A stretch of 64,000 nt of DNA from LMUY01 sp964247705 (GTDB taxonomy: Bacteria; Pseudomonadota; Alphaproteobacteria; Acetobacterales; Acetobacteraceae), in NCBI GenBank assembly GCA_964247705.1, contig CAXTVQ010000002.1, positions 62,001 to 126,000 on the forward strand. The letters run 5' to 3'. Numbering within the stretch: the stretch's first letter is position 1; each line of letters opens with the position of its first letter. The notes beneath the pieces are model-generated. The model did no database searches. It was not told the origin of the DNA and saw only the letters and a list, made by a program, of their open reading frames with translations. The position numbers and the translations under genes were made by a program. Shown in pieces: positions 32,210 through 39,983 of this stretch.

Positions 32210-33218
32210 GGGTCAGCGTCTGCGGTGCAAACAGCTCCTCCGGCGCCATCTCGCGCGGCGTGACACCCTGCACATGGCACCAGCGGAGAAAAGCCCCGAG
32301 CGTCACCCGGTTCGGCTCGAGCCCGTAGGGGAACGGGTCCGGCCCGAACAGCCCCTGGATGTCCGCCATGAACGCCGGGACCCACGGCAAGGGCACCCGG
32401 CTCGCGGTGTATTCGGACAGGCGATACTGGCTGCGGCGCTTGGCTTCGTCGAACGCCGCGAACAGGTTCATCGCCGCCCAGGCAAACCGCTCCAGCACCG
32501 CGGCACGCAACACCACCACGTGCATGATCGGGTAGATCCCGGTCTGCTTGAAATACGCGCGTTCCTCGGCCGCCGGGTCGTCGAACAGCCGCTTGATCCC
32601 CGGGTGCCCCGCCTCGAAGCTATCGGGCGGATGCGCGGACAGCACCGCGTCCACCTCGCCCGAATGCAGCATGGCATCCAAGGACGTCTCCGGCCGCGGC
32701 GTCACACGCAGCCCGTCCGGCAACGATAATGTCACCTTCTCCGCCCGGCCCGGCTGGTTCACCCCCGCCTGCTGCCACTCGATGCCGCGCAGGTCCACGC
32801 CATAGGTATCGGCCAGCAACCCGCGGCTGTACACCGCTGCCGTCTGCGCCCATTCCGGCACGCCGACCCGGCGCCCCGCCAGGTCGCCAGGCGCCCGCAC
32901 CGGCCCGTCCGGCCGCACATAGATGGACGAGTGCCGGAACACCCGCGACGGGAACACCGGCAACGCGACCAGGCTGGCGTCCCCCTGCGACCGCATCGCC
33001 GTATATTTCGCGAGCGAGACCTCGCTCATCTCCCATTCCCGGTAGCGCAGGAACCGGTGGAAGATCTCCTCCGTCGGCAGGAACAGCGGCGCCACCGTGA
33101 TCCCGTTCGCCCGAACCTGGCCGGAACACAGATCCCGCACATGGTCATACTCACCGATCGCGAGCGTGAGCCGCAGCCGGTCACCGTCGAAGACGGGTTG
33201 CCAAGGTGTTTCCTCCAT
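32196..33218 (-). CDS. 4,5-dihydroxyphthalate decarboxylase-like protein, copy 1
   Basis: This 340-residue protein has the two-lobed type II binding-protein fold seen in the Pht5 family and in NMT1/ABC binding proteins. Typical marks are L-P-V-F-P-S-R-V-F-R-H-S-S-I-Y-V, G-R-R-V-G-V-P-E-W near residue 128 and the C-terminal P-Y-G-L-E-P-N-R. It has no signal peptide, so it acts in the cytoplasm, which favours an enzyme over a transporter subunit. It shares its transcript with an AAHS-type permease. A second paralogue lies at 37148-38134 beside 3-hydroxybenzoate 6-hydroxylase. Automated systems may name it an ABC substrate-binding protein. Confidence 0.78.
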   Translation of the reverse strand: MEETPWQPVFDGDRLRLTLAIGEYDHVRDLCSGQVRANGITVAPLFLPTEEIFHRFLRYREWEMSEVSLAKYTAMRSQGDASLVALPVFPSRVFRHSSIYVRPDGPVRAPGDLAGRRVGVPEWAQTAAVYSRGLLADTYGVDLRGIEWQQAGVNQPGRAEKVTLSLPDGLRVTPRPETSLDAMLHSGEVDAVLSAHPPDSFEAGHPGIKRLFDDPAAEERAYFKQTGIYPIMHVVVLRAAVLERFAWAAMNLFAAFDEAKRRSQYRLSEYTASRVPLPWVPAFMADIQGLFGPDPFPYGLEPNRVTLGAFLRWCHVQGVTPREMAPEELFAPQTLTRVRV

Positions 33219-33371
33219 GCCCCGGACCCTGCCACGCCTTCCCCGGCTTCGGCCAGCCCCTTGCCGATCAACGGGCCGCAGGCTTCAACTTCCGCTCCCC
33301 TCGAAGCAGGGGCCCGGGGGCGGGGTACCACAATCCCAACCCCTGACAACGGCCAAACATAGGAGCGCCCG

Positions 33372-34094
33372 ATGTCCGACGCCGCCATCGCCGACACGCT
33401 GAACCAACTGGTCATCGCCAACCGCATCCTCGCCCGAGAGGACGTGATCGACGATTTCGGCCATGTCAGCGTCCGCAACCCGAACGATCCCGGGCGCTAT
33501 TTCCTCTCGCGCTCCCGCTCCCCCGAGAACGTCACCCGCGACGACCTGATGGAGTTCACGCTGGATGGCGAGCCTGTCGCGCAGAACGGGCGCGTGATGT
33601 ATCGCGAGCGGGCGCTGCACGGCGCCGTCTACATGGCCCGTCCGGACGTGAACGCCGTCACGCACCACCACGCACGCTCCGTGCTCCCGTTCACCAACGG
33701 CCGGGTCAAGCTGCGCCCGGTCTTCCACATGGCCTCCGTCATTGGCCACGAAATCCCCGTTTGGGACAGCCAAGCCGAGTTCGGCGACACCAACATGCTG
33801 ATCGAGACCATGCCGCAGGGCCAATCCATGGCGCGCGCGATGGGCCAGGAGCGCTGCGTGCTGATCCGCAGTCATGGCGCAACGTGTGCCGGGCAGACAC
33901 TGCGGGAGGCGGTCTTCGTGTCGATCTACCTGAAGGAGAACGCCGAGGCGCAGCTTCGCATGATGCAACTCGGCGAACCCACCTTCTTGACGCCAGGCGA
34001 GATCGACCGGTGCCGGGACATGCTTTTGTCGGAGATGCCGCAGAACCGCACCTGGGACTACCGGGTGGCACGCGCCGGATTCCGCGGCTTGTGA
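33372..34094 (+). CDS. Class II aldolase/adducin family protein
   Basis: This 240-residue protein belongs to the zinc-dependent class II aldolase (AraD/FucA) family. Metal ligands are visible as T-H-H-H near residue 98 and R-S-H-G-A-T near 165, with the usual N-terminal D-D-F-G-H-V-S-V-R. Members include fuculose-phosphate aldolase, ribulose-phosphate epimerases and hydroxyphthalate decarboxylases. The last fits the two Pht5-like genes and the permease divergent from it, but that is context only. A sugar-acid aldolase remains possible. It is followed by a strong hairpin facing the ferritin-like genes. Confidence 0.83.
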   Translation: MSDAAIADTLNQLVIANRILAREDVIDDFGHVSVRNPNDPGRYFLSRSRSPENVTRDDLMEFTLDGEPVAQNGRVMYRERALHGAVYMARPDVNAVTHHHARSVLPFTNGRVKLRPVFHMASVIGHEIPVWDSQAEFGDTNMLIETMPQGQSMARAMGQERCVLIRSHGATCAGQTLREAVFVSIYLKENAEAQLRMMQLGEPTFLTPGEIDRCRDMLLSEMPQNRTWDYRVARAGFRGL

Positions 34095-34166
34095 TGAGCG
34101 CATTGCATCAGGCTTTAGAAGCCAGCCCTTCTCTAGCAAGGCGTTCTCTGGTCGCCCGGTAAAACG

Positions 34167-34200
34167 GCTGCGGCGCAGGAGTAGCCTCCTGCGCCGCAGC
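34167..34200 (-). terminator. Strong hairpin terminator between convergent genes
   Basis: A perfect 15-bp stem GCTGCGGCGCAGGAG / CTCCTGCGCCGCAGC with a 4-nt loop lies 21 nt after the ferritin-like stop codon. Read on the minus strand it is followed by CGTTTTACC, a short T-run. It also stands 72 nt after the convergent aldolase stop codon and may serve both genes. Confidence 0.8.
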
Positions 34201-34221
34201 TTCAGCCTAAGAAACCATGTC

Positions 34222-35169
34222 CTACGGGGCGTTCGCGACGGTGCCGTTCGTGATAGCGCCGGAGAAGCCGTTGGGCAGGAAGCCGCCCTTGCCCATGCCG
34301 CCGTCGGTGACGATGTTGATGACCTGATTCGTGTTGCGCTGGAACGTCAGGCCGTTGGCATCTGTCGGCGCCACGTTGAGGAAGCCGTTCGCCGGGATCA
34401 CCGTGCCCGAATCGTCGTTCGCGTTGGACGCCGCGGCGCGCAGGGCGGAGATCGCCGCCGTGTCGAACGCAGCGCCCGCACCGAGTTGGCCGAGCACGAA
34501 GCGGATCAGTCCACCGTGGTAGCCTTCGACCGCAAGGATCTGGGCTGCCGCCAACAAGTAAGCCTTATTCTGGATCAGCGCCGCCGCACCAGAGTAAGCA
34601 GTGACGCCGACGTCCTCGAACACGTACGCGCCGAGAAAGAAATTGGCCTGGTTGGCAAACGGATTGAACTGCACGTTCGCGGTCGTGATCCCGGCTGCCA
34701 CGGCAGCCGCCTGGAAACCACCGGCAAGATCGATCGTGGGCTCGGCGACCGCGGCCGATCCCAGTGCGGAGCGCAGGAAGTTCACGTGGTTCATCTCATC
34801 GAGCGCGATGTTCTCGGCATACTGCGCGAACAGCGGCGTCACGAACGGGACCGCAGAGCCGCCATTGACGACGCCCCGCGTGCCGACGCCCGTGGTGGAC
34901 GACGCCGGCAGACCTTGGCCATTCACCGCGCGCAGATAGTACTCGGCCTCGATATACTCGAGGTTGAGCGCGAAGTTCAAAATGGCCACGTCGTTTATCG
35001 CCGTCTGCGCCGCAGCCTTCTTGCTCACCAACGCTGCGCCGATCGGGCCGAGCCCGGTGAGGAACGCCGCCGCCGCGGCACCCTTGCCGAGCCGGCGTGC
35101 AAGGCGGCGCTTGCCGAACCCTGCCTCCAAGCCCTCGTTCGTCGATTCAGAAATCGTATGTTCGTCCAA
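34222..35169 (-). CDS. Exported ferritin-like domain protein, copy 2
   Basis: This 315-residue protein has an N-terminal K-R-R-L-A-R-R-L-G-K followed by a hydrophobic stretch and A-A-A-Q, a Tat-like signal. The ferritin_2-type four-helix domain follows. Candidate di-iron ligands are kept: Glu in N-L-E-Y-I-E-A-E-Y-Y, E-x-x-H in L-D-E-M-N-H and E-x-x-H in V-E-G-Y-H. A Gly/Asn-rich C-terminal tail (G-G-F-L-P-N-G-F-S-G) resembles the paralogue's end. It lies 30 nt after that paralogue, and the strong terminator follows. Related proteins are linked to desiccation or stress; the reaction is unknown. Confidence 0.86.
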   Translation of the reverse strand: MDEHTISESTNEGLEAGFGKRRLARRLGKGAAAAAFLTGLGPIGAALVSKKAAAQTAINDVAILNFALNLEYIEAEYYLRAVNGQGLPASSTTGVGTRGVVNGGSAVPFVTPLFAQYAENIALDEMNHVNFLRSALGSAAVAEPTIDLAGGFQAAAVAAGITTANVQFNPFANQANFFLGAYVFEDVGVTAYSGAAALIQNKAYLLAAAQILAVEGYHGGLIRFVLGQLGAGAAFDTAAISALRAAASNANDDSGTVIPANGFLNVAPTDANGLTFQRNTNQVINIVTDGGMGKGGFLPNGFSGAITNGTVANAP

Positions 35170-35199
35170 CTTGATATCCTCCGAGCGGATTCGCGCGCG

Positions 35200-36213
35200 T
35201 TAGTGAATGTTGCCGTTGAGGCCATTCGGGAAGAAGTCGCCGTTAGAGTGGGTCGGACCACCCTGGACGACGCTCAACACTTGGCTCGGCGTGCGCGCGT
35301 AGTTCAGCGAGTTGTTGTCGGTGTTCGTGATGCGGGCCTGCTGCGTGGTCGGATACGTGATGCCCGAACCGGTCGTCTGGTTGGAGGCCAGAGACTGTGC
35401 AGCAGCGATCGCGGCAGTACGGAACGGCAGCGCCGAGCCATTCGCGGCGTCGGCTGCAACCGCGGTCAAACCTTCATTGAGGCCCACGCTGGATTGGGTC
35501 AGCACGCCACGGATCGCACCTGCGTGGTAGGCCTCGGTCGCCAGGATGCTGGCCGCAGCACTGAGGACGGCAGGATTGCTGATCAGGATGGACGCCCCGA
35601 TATAGGCGGTAACCCCGACCTCGGTCAGCGTGAAAGCGCCCAGGAAGAAGCTGATCTCGTCGGCGAACGGGTTGAACGTCTGGCCCGGCGCAATCGCCCC
35701 CGAGGTCACTGCCGCGGCTTGGAACGCACCAGCCAGATCGATCAACGGACGCGCCACCGCTGCGGAGCCGAGCTGGCCGCGGAGGAAGTTGATGTGGGCT
35801 TGCTCGTCCACGGCGATCTTGGCTGCGACCTCAAAGAAATAGGGGTTCTGGAACGGCACGAGCGTGCCACCGTTCACGCCGCCGAGCGTGCCTGTGCCCG
35901 TCGTCATCGCCGCAGACAACCCCTGCCCGGTCGTGCCGCGGGTGTAGAACTCACCTTCGAGATACTCGAGGTTCAGCGCAAAGTTCAGGATGTCCTGATC
36001 GGTAAACGCAGACTGCGCCTGCGCCTTGCCGCTGGAAAGAGCGACGCCGACTGGGCCCATCGTCGCGAGGAGAGCGGTCGCGGTTGCACTGATCCCGAGT
36101 TTCGACATGATGTTGCGCCGGCTGAAACCCGAGGGCGCGTCCTCCGTGTGCTCGATCAGCCCCTTCGTCAACTCATCCTCCTTCGTCGAAAAACGCTTGC
36201 TCATGAACGACAT
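35200..36213 (-). CDS. Exported ferritin-like domain protein, copy 1
   Basis: This 337-residue paralogue of the next gene has the twin-arginine signal S-R-R-N-I-M-S-K-L-G near residue 30, then A-T-A-L-L-A-T and A-Q-A-Q. It has the same iron-ligand pattern (N-L-E-Y-L-E-G-E-F-Y, V-D-E-Q-A-H, T-E-A-Y-H). The ATG at 36213 is chosen because GGAGG lies 5 nt upstream; the GTG at 36225 would lie inside that site. The first ~28 residues before the twin arginine are acidic and unusually long. The tail ends in F-F-P-N-G-L-N-G-N like its partner. The two form a tandem duplication in one operon. Confidence 0.86.
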   Translation of the reverse strand: MSFMSKRFSTKEDELTKGLIEHTEDAPSGFSRRNIMSKLGISATATALLATMGPVGVALSSGKAQAQSAFTDQDILNFALNLEYLEGEFYTRGTTGQGLSAAMTTGTGTLGGVNGGTLVPFQNPYFFEVAAKIAVDEQAHINFLRGQLGSAAVARPLIDLAGAFQAAAVTSGAIAPGQTFNPFADEISFFLGAFTLTEVGVTAYIGASILISNPAVLSAAASILATEAYHAGAIRGVLTQSSVGLNEGLTAVAADAANGSALPFRTAAIAAAQSLASNQTTGSGITYPTTQQARITNTDNNSLNYARTPSQVLSVVQGGPTHSNGDFFPNGLNGNIH

Positions 36214-36487
36214 TGCTTCCTCCACCTACTAACGATGTCTAAAAAGCAGAGCACCGCATAGTTCCGTATTGCTATCCGAATTCCGCACTGTAACCCGCTC
36301 GACACGCTACCCGGCCGGGTTAGACTCTGGTCTCAATAGGGCACGAACATGCGTTTGCGAACTGTCAGAGGTTGGCCGGTAGCGTTCAGTTGATGAACCT
36401 TTAGCCATATCAGGAGTAGCCTACCGCTCAGTTCCTTAGCATTACGCTGAGTTCGGTGAAGTGGATGCTGACGGCACGGGGCGGAAC

Positions 36488-37138
36488 ATGAATTTAGTGC
36501 CATTGTCTCTGTTGAGTCTTGTTGCCCTCGTAGCGGGTAGCAGACCGAGCGCCGTCGCGGACGGCACCACAGTCCACCGCGCCGCTTTTGCAACACCACC
36601 GTCGACGCCAGCGGCTGATCAAAAACAAACTTCGATCAACCCGTACGATACGTACGTAGCGGAGTTGCTGGCACGTCCGCTTTTTTCTCCCCGCCGACGG
36701 CCGGACGAAACTGTCCCACTCCCGGGCGGCGTCACGGCGGTAGCAGGCGTTCCTCGCTTGAGCGGCATCCTGGTCAATGGCGCAGACCGCCGCGCGATCT
36801 TCGCCGGCGCCGGACGAGGCGGCCGGCTGCAATCGATCATCGCCCGTGAAGGAGAGGCCGTGGGAGCGTACCGCGTGCAAACGGTGACGCGCGACGGTGT
36901 CCTACTCACCGGTCCGGATGGCGATCATGTCCTGAAGCCGAGCTTCTCGACTGCGCCGGCCACAACCGGCACGCCCGCGCTCCAGATACCGGCCAACATG
37001 GTGTCGGTCGGCTCACCCCGTCTCGACCCCAACCGCTTCGATGCGCCGGTTGGCGCTATGGGGCTGGCGATGTATCGCTACGACCCCGCCGCACCACACG
37101 CGCCCACTCCGGTCGCCCCCGCGCTGACGGCGCATTAG
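36488..37138 (+). CDS. Exported GspC/PilP-like protein
   Basis: This 216-residue protein has a weak N-terminal hydrophobic segment (MNLVPLSLLSLVALVAGS). Its soluble part resembles the homology region of type II secretion GspC: L-L-A-R-P-L-F-S-P-R-R-R-P, then L-S-G-I-L-V-N-G-A-D-R-R-A-I-F, then the G-E-A-V-G-A-Y-R-V-Q-T-V-T-R-D-G-V-L-L hairpin. The ATG at 36488 is preferred over a GTG at 36461 because it begins the signal-like helix. No other T2SS gene is in the window, so it is an orphan or serves a system elsewhere. The similarity is from pattern and is moderate. Confidence 0.65.
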   Translation: MNLVPLSLLSLVALVAGSRPSAVADGTTVHRAAFATPPSTPAADQKQTSINPYDTYVAELLARPLFSPRRRPDETVPLPGGVTAVAGVPRLSGILVNGADRRAIFAGAGRGGRLQSIIAREGEAVGAYRVQTVTRDGVLLTGPDGDHVLKPSFSTAPATTGTPALQIPANMVSVGSPRLDPNRFDAPVGAMGLAMYRYDPAAPHAPTPVAPALTAH

Positions 37139-37147
37139 CCTCGGACA

Positions 37148-38134
37148 CTAAATCCGGAAACTCTCGAGCGTCTGCGGGGCGAATAACGCCTCAGGCGCCA
37201 GCAACCGCTTCGATAGCCCTTGTTCGTGGTGGTAGCGCAGGAAGGTCTCCAGCACGTGCCGGTTCGGCTGCAGCCCATACGGCCACCAATCGTCGCCCAT
37301 CTCGCGCCGCACTTCGTCGACCGCCGCCGTTTGCCAGGGCAGCATCGTCTTGAGCGCCGCTGTCTCCCGCAGTCCCTCATAGGTGATTTGCTGGCTCGCA
37401 ACGAACGCTTTGAACAAGCTCTGGGCCATCCACGGATTGTCCCGCCAAAGCGCCCGGCGTAGTGCCACCACGTGCATGATCGGGAAGATGCGGGTACGGC
37501 GGAAATAGTCGCGCTCCCGCTCGGCGTAGTCGGGGAACAGCCGCCGCACCCGGTCCGGCTCGCTATAAAACGTGCTGGGCGCCCGCGCCGTGTGCAATGC
37601 GTCGATCTCGCCGTCGGCCAGCATGCGGGACAACGTCTTGCCCGGCCCGATCGGCGTCACCCGGATGGCCGGCGGCAGGTCGATCTTCAGCTTGTCCACC
37701 CGGCCTGGCTGCTCCTCCCCGCCGCAAACATATTCGACGCTGTCCACCGGCACGCCATGCTCGTCCGATAGGATGCCCCTTATCCAGACTGGCGCCGTCA
37801 TTTGATATTCCGGCACGCCGATCCGCTTGCCACGAAGCTGTCCCGGCTCGGTGATCCCGGATGCCGCACTCACGTAGATTGCGGAATGCCGGAAGAAACG
37901 CGACGGGAAAACCGGGATCGCGATGAACGGCGGCTCGTCCTGATGCAGCGTCGCCGTGTAGGACGACATCGACATCTCGCAGGCGTCGAACTCGCGGAAC
38001 CGCGCCATGCGGAAGAACGTCTCCTCCACCGGCAGCGATAGGTAGTTCAGCGCGATACCATCCGGCCGGATCGTACCATCGGCCAGCGCCCGGGTGCGGT
38101 CGTAATCCCAGCAGGCGAGTGTAACGGGCAGCAT
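37148..38134 (-). CDS. 4,5-dihydroxyphthalate decarboxylase-like protein, copy 2
   Basis: This 328-residue Pht5-family protein is a paralogue of the one at 32196-33218. It shares I-P-V-F-P-S-R-F-F-R-H-S-A-I-Y-V, G-K-R-I-G-V-P-E-Y, F-P-I-M-H-V-V-A-L-R, P-Y-G-L-Q-P-N-R and the terminal A-P-E-A-L-F-A-P-Q-T-L. There is no signal peptide. The ATG at 38134 follows AAGGA by 6 nt; the open frame extends further upstream, but that part is spurious. It lies 10 nt downstream of 3-hydroxybenzoate 6-hydroxylase in one transcript. A hydroxyphthalate decarboxylase here would supply 3-hydroxybenzoate directly (inference). Confidence 0.78.
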   Translation of the reverse strand: MLPVTLACWDYDRTRALADGTIRPDGIALNYLSLPVEETFFRMARFREFDACEMSMSSYTATLHQDEPPFIAIPVFPSRFFRHSAIYVSAASGITEPGQLRGKRIGVPEYQMTAPVWIRGILSDEHGVPVDSVEYVCGGEEQPGRVDKLKIDLPPAIRVTPIGPGKTLSRMLADGEIDALHTARAPSTFYSEPDRVRRLFPDYAERERDYFRRTRIFPIMHVVALRRALWRDNPWMAQSLFKAFVASQQITYEGLRETAALKTMLPWQTAAVDEVRREMGDDWWPYGLQPNRHVLETFLRYHHEQGLSKRLLAPEALFAPQTLESFRI

Positions 38135-38144
38135 CGGCGTTCCT

Positions 38145-39338
38145 TCAGCCGTGGGCAGGGCTATCGAGGCCGCTGCCGCCATAGATCCAAGCCAGGTCAT
38201 CGTAGAATTGCTGCGGCGACTTGGACGATAGTATGTCGTTGCGCAGCGCAGCATGCGCCCCCGCCGGATGGTAGATGTGGTCGCCGATCGCGCGCGACTG
38301 CAACTGCACGCGCGCGGTCCGCAGTACTCGTCGGCCCTGATAGTCGCCGAGCGCCGCCGTGACATCGCCCGGTCGTCCGGCGATGCTGTGCGTGAGCGCC
38401 ACCGCGTCCTCCATCGCCATGCAGGCGCCTTGGGCAAAGTATTGCATCATCGGGTGCGCGGCATCTCCCAGCAGCGCCACGCGGCCATCCACCCAACGGT
38501 CCACCGGGTCGCGGTCGCACAGCACCCACAATTTCCAGTTCGTGCCGATCCGGATCAGTTGCTGCGCCGTCTCGTGCACGTGGCGAAAGCCGCGCATCAC
38601 TTCCTCCTCCTCCACCGGCAGCCCGGCCACCGGCTCCGGCGCGTCGTTGTGGTACGTGACGACGAGGTTGAACACCTTCCAGCCGGACAGCGGGTAATGC
38701 ACGATATGGCACTTAGGGCCCGCCCAAAGCGTCGCCGCATTCCAGCGCAGATCCTCCGGCATCCGCTCCGTCGGGATCACCGAGCGGTACGTGGTGTGGC
38801 CGGACACCCGCGGCGGCCCGTCCCCCACCACCTGCTTGCGGATGTTGGACCAAAGCCCGTCCGCCCCGATCAACGCCGCGCCGGTCACGTCTTCCCCCGT
38901 GGCGAGGTGGGCGGTGACGCTGGCGCCGTCCTGATCATACCCCGTCACCTGGCAGCCGGTGCGCAGCGTGATGTGCGCGCTCTCCTGGCAGGCGCGCAGG
39001 AACACGCCGTGCAGGTCGCCGCGGTGCACCACGGCGTAGGGATTGCCGAAGCGCTGCCGGAACGGTTCGTCGAGCGGGACGCGGCAGATCTCTCTTCCCG
39101 TGATCGCGTCCATCAGGCGCAACGCGTCCACGTAGACCGCCATGGCGCGGGCCGCATCACCGATCCCGAGATAGTCGAACGAGTGGAAGGCGTTCGGCCC
39201 CAACTGGATCCCCGCGCCGATCTCGCCCAGCGCCGGCGCCTTCTCGAGCACCGTCACCTTGCGGCCTTTCTGCGCCAGGCCGAGTGCCGCCGCGAGGCCG
39301 CCGATACCCCCGCCGGCGATCAGGATGGGTTCGCTCAT
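38145..39338 (-). CDS. 3-hydroxybenzoate 6-hydroxylase (FAD monooxygenase)
   Basis: This 397-residue class A flavoprotein hydroxylase has the FAD G-G-G-I-G-G-L fingerprint at residues 9-15, the D-G motif in G-A-D-G-L-W-S near 160, and the second FAD motif L-L-G-D-A-A-H-P-M near 288. Overall it matches salicylate/3-hydroxybenzoate hydroxylases. The neighbouring gentisate dioxygenase supports 3-hydroxybenzoate 6-hydroxylase, which makes gentisate with NADH and O2; salicylate 5- or 1-hydroxylation is the alternative. It lies 10 nt downstream of a MarR-type regulator and upstream of a Pht5-like gene, all on the minus strand. Confidence 0.87.
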   Translation of the reverse strand: MSEPILIAGGGIGGLAAALGLAQKGRKVTVLEKAPALGEIGAGIQLGPNAFHSFDYLGIGDAARAMAVYVDALRLMDAITGREICRVPLDEPFRQRFGNPYAVVHRGDLHGVFLRACQESAHITLRTGCQVTGYDQDGASVTAHLATGEDVTGAALIGADGLWSNIRKQVVGDGPPRVSGHTTYRSVIPTERMPEDLRWNAATLWAGPKCHIVHYPLSGWKVFNLVVTYHNDAPEPVAGLPVEEEEVMRGFRHVHETAQQLIRIGTNWKLWVLCDRDPVDRWVDGRVALLGDAAHPMMQYFAQGACMAMEDAVALTHSIAGRPGDVTAALGDYQGRRVLRTARVQLQSRAIGDHIYHPAGAHAALRNDILSSKSPQQFYDDLAWIYGGSGLDSPAHG

Positions 39339-39348
39339 CGCGCAACTC

Positions 39349-39792
39349 CTAAGCGGGTACGGTCCCGCCCAACCGCCGTAGCATATCGAGCACCGCCGCG
39401 TGATTCGCCGGCGCGAAGGGCGCCATCAGGTGGTCCTGCACCCTGCGCACCGCCGGCTGCACCTTCTCCAGCAACGCAGCGCCCGCTTCGGACAAAGCTA
39501 ATTTCTTGACGCGCCGGTCGTTCGGGCTCGGCACCCGAACCACCCAACCCTTCGCCTCCAACCGCTCCAGCACGTCGCCCAACGTCGAGCGGTCGAACGC
39601 GATCAGCGCCGCCAGCCGGGTCGCATCCAGATCCGGCGTGTCGTGGATCGCCGACATCGCAGCGAACTGCACCGACGTCAGGTCGTACTTGCCGCACTCG
39701 GCCGCGAACAGCGCAGTCGACGCCTGATGCGCCCGGCGGATGAGGTGGCCCGGCATGGCGTGGAAGTCGGGCATCGCATGGAAGTCGTTCAT
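39349..39792 (-). CDS. MarR-family transcriptional regulator
   Basis: This 147-residue winged-helix protein shows the MarR pattern: L-T-S-V-Q-F-A-A-M-S-A-I, the recognition helix region D-A-T-R-L-A-A-L-I-A-F-D-R-S-T-L-G-D-V, and the wing D-R-R-V-K-K-L-A-L-S. The ATG at 39792 is chosen over one twelve codons earlier because it lies closer to the conserved helix. It is the first gene of the hydroxylase operon and is divergent from gentisate dioxygenase. It probably represses both through the inverted repeat in the shared spacer, with an aromatic acid as inducer (inference). Confidence 0.9.
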   Translation of the reverse strand: MNDFHAMPDFHAMPGHLIRRAHQASTALFAAECGKYDLTSVQFAAMSAIHDTPDLDATRLAALIAFDRSTLGDVLERLEAKGWVVRVPSPNDRRVKKLALSEAGAALLEKVQPAVRRVQDHLMAPFAPANHAAVLDMLRRLGGTVPA

Positions 39793-39912
39793 GCAGCGAA
39801 AGTACAGGACGTGTTTTCCGTGCGCCACTCCGCTTCGCGGCCTCCAACCAGGGCGGTGCCGTCGCTTTCACGCGCTCTTGCTCCCAAAGCCCGGCTCTCC
39901 GTCCGGCGTTAT

Positions 39913-39947
39913 GTTGACGCTACCGAGATAGACAGTATCCTGTCAAC
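39913..39947 (+). promoter_or_regulatory. Promoter and probable MarR operator before gentisate dioxygenase
   Basis: A sigma70-like promoter TTGACG, 16 nt, TATCCT is overlapped by the perfect inverted repeat GACAG-TATC-CTGTC at 39931-39944. It is framed by outer arms GTTGAC (39913-39918) and GTCAAC (39942-39947). An operator covering the -10 box in a spacer divergent from a marR gene is the classic layout for repression relieved by an aromatic ligand. Confidence 0.6.
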
Positions 39948-39983
39948 CTGAAGAGGTCGCCAGAACCGAACAGGAGGATGCCT

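Noticed and set aside
36226..36330. EcfG-type (general stress sigma) promoter for the ferritin-like pair
   Set aside because: A GGAAC and a CGTT occur but are 26 nt apart, too far for the usual 16-17 nt spacing.
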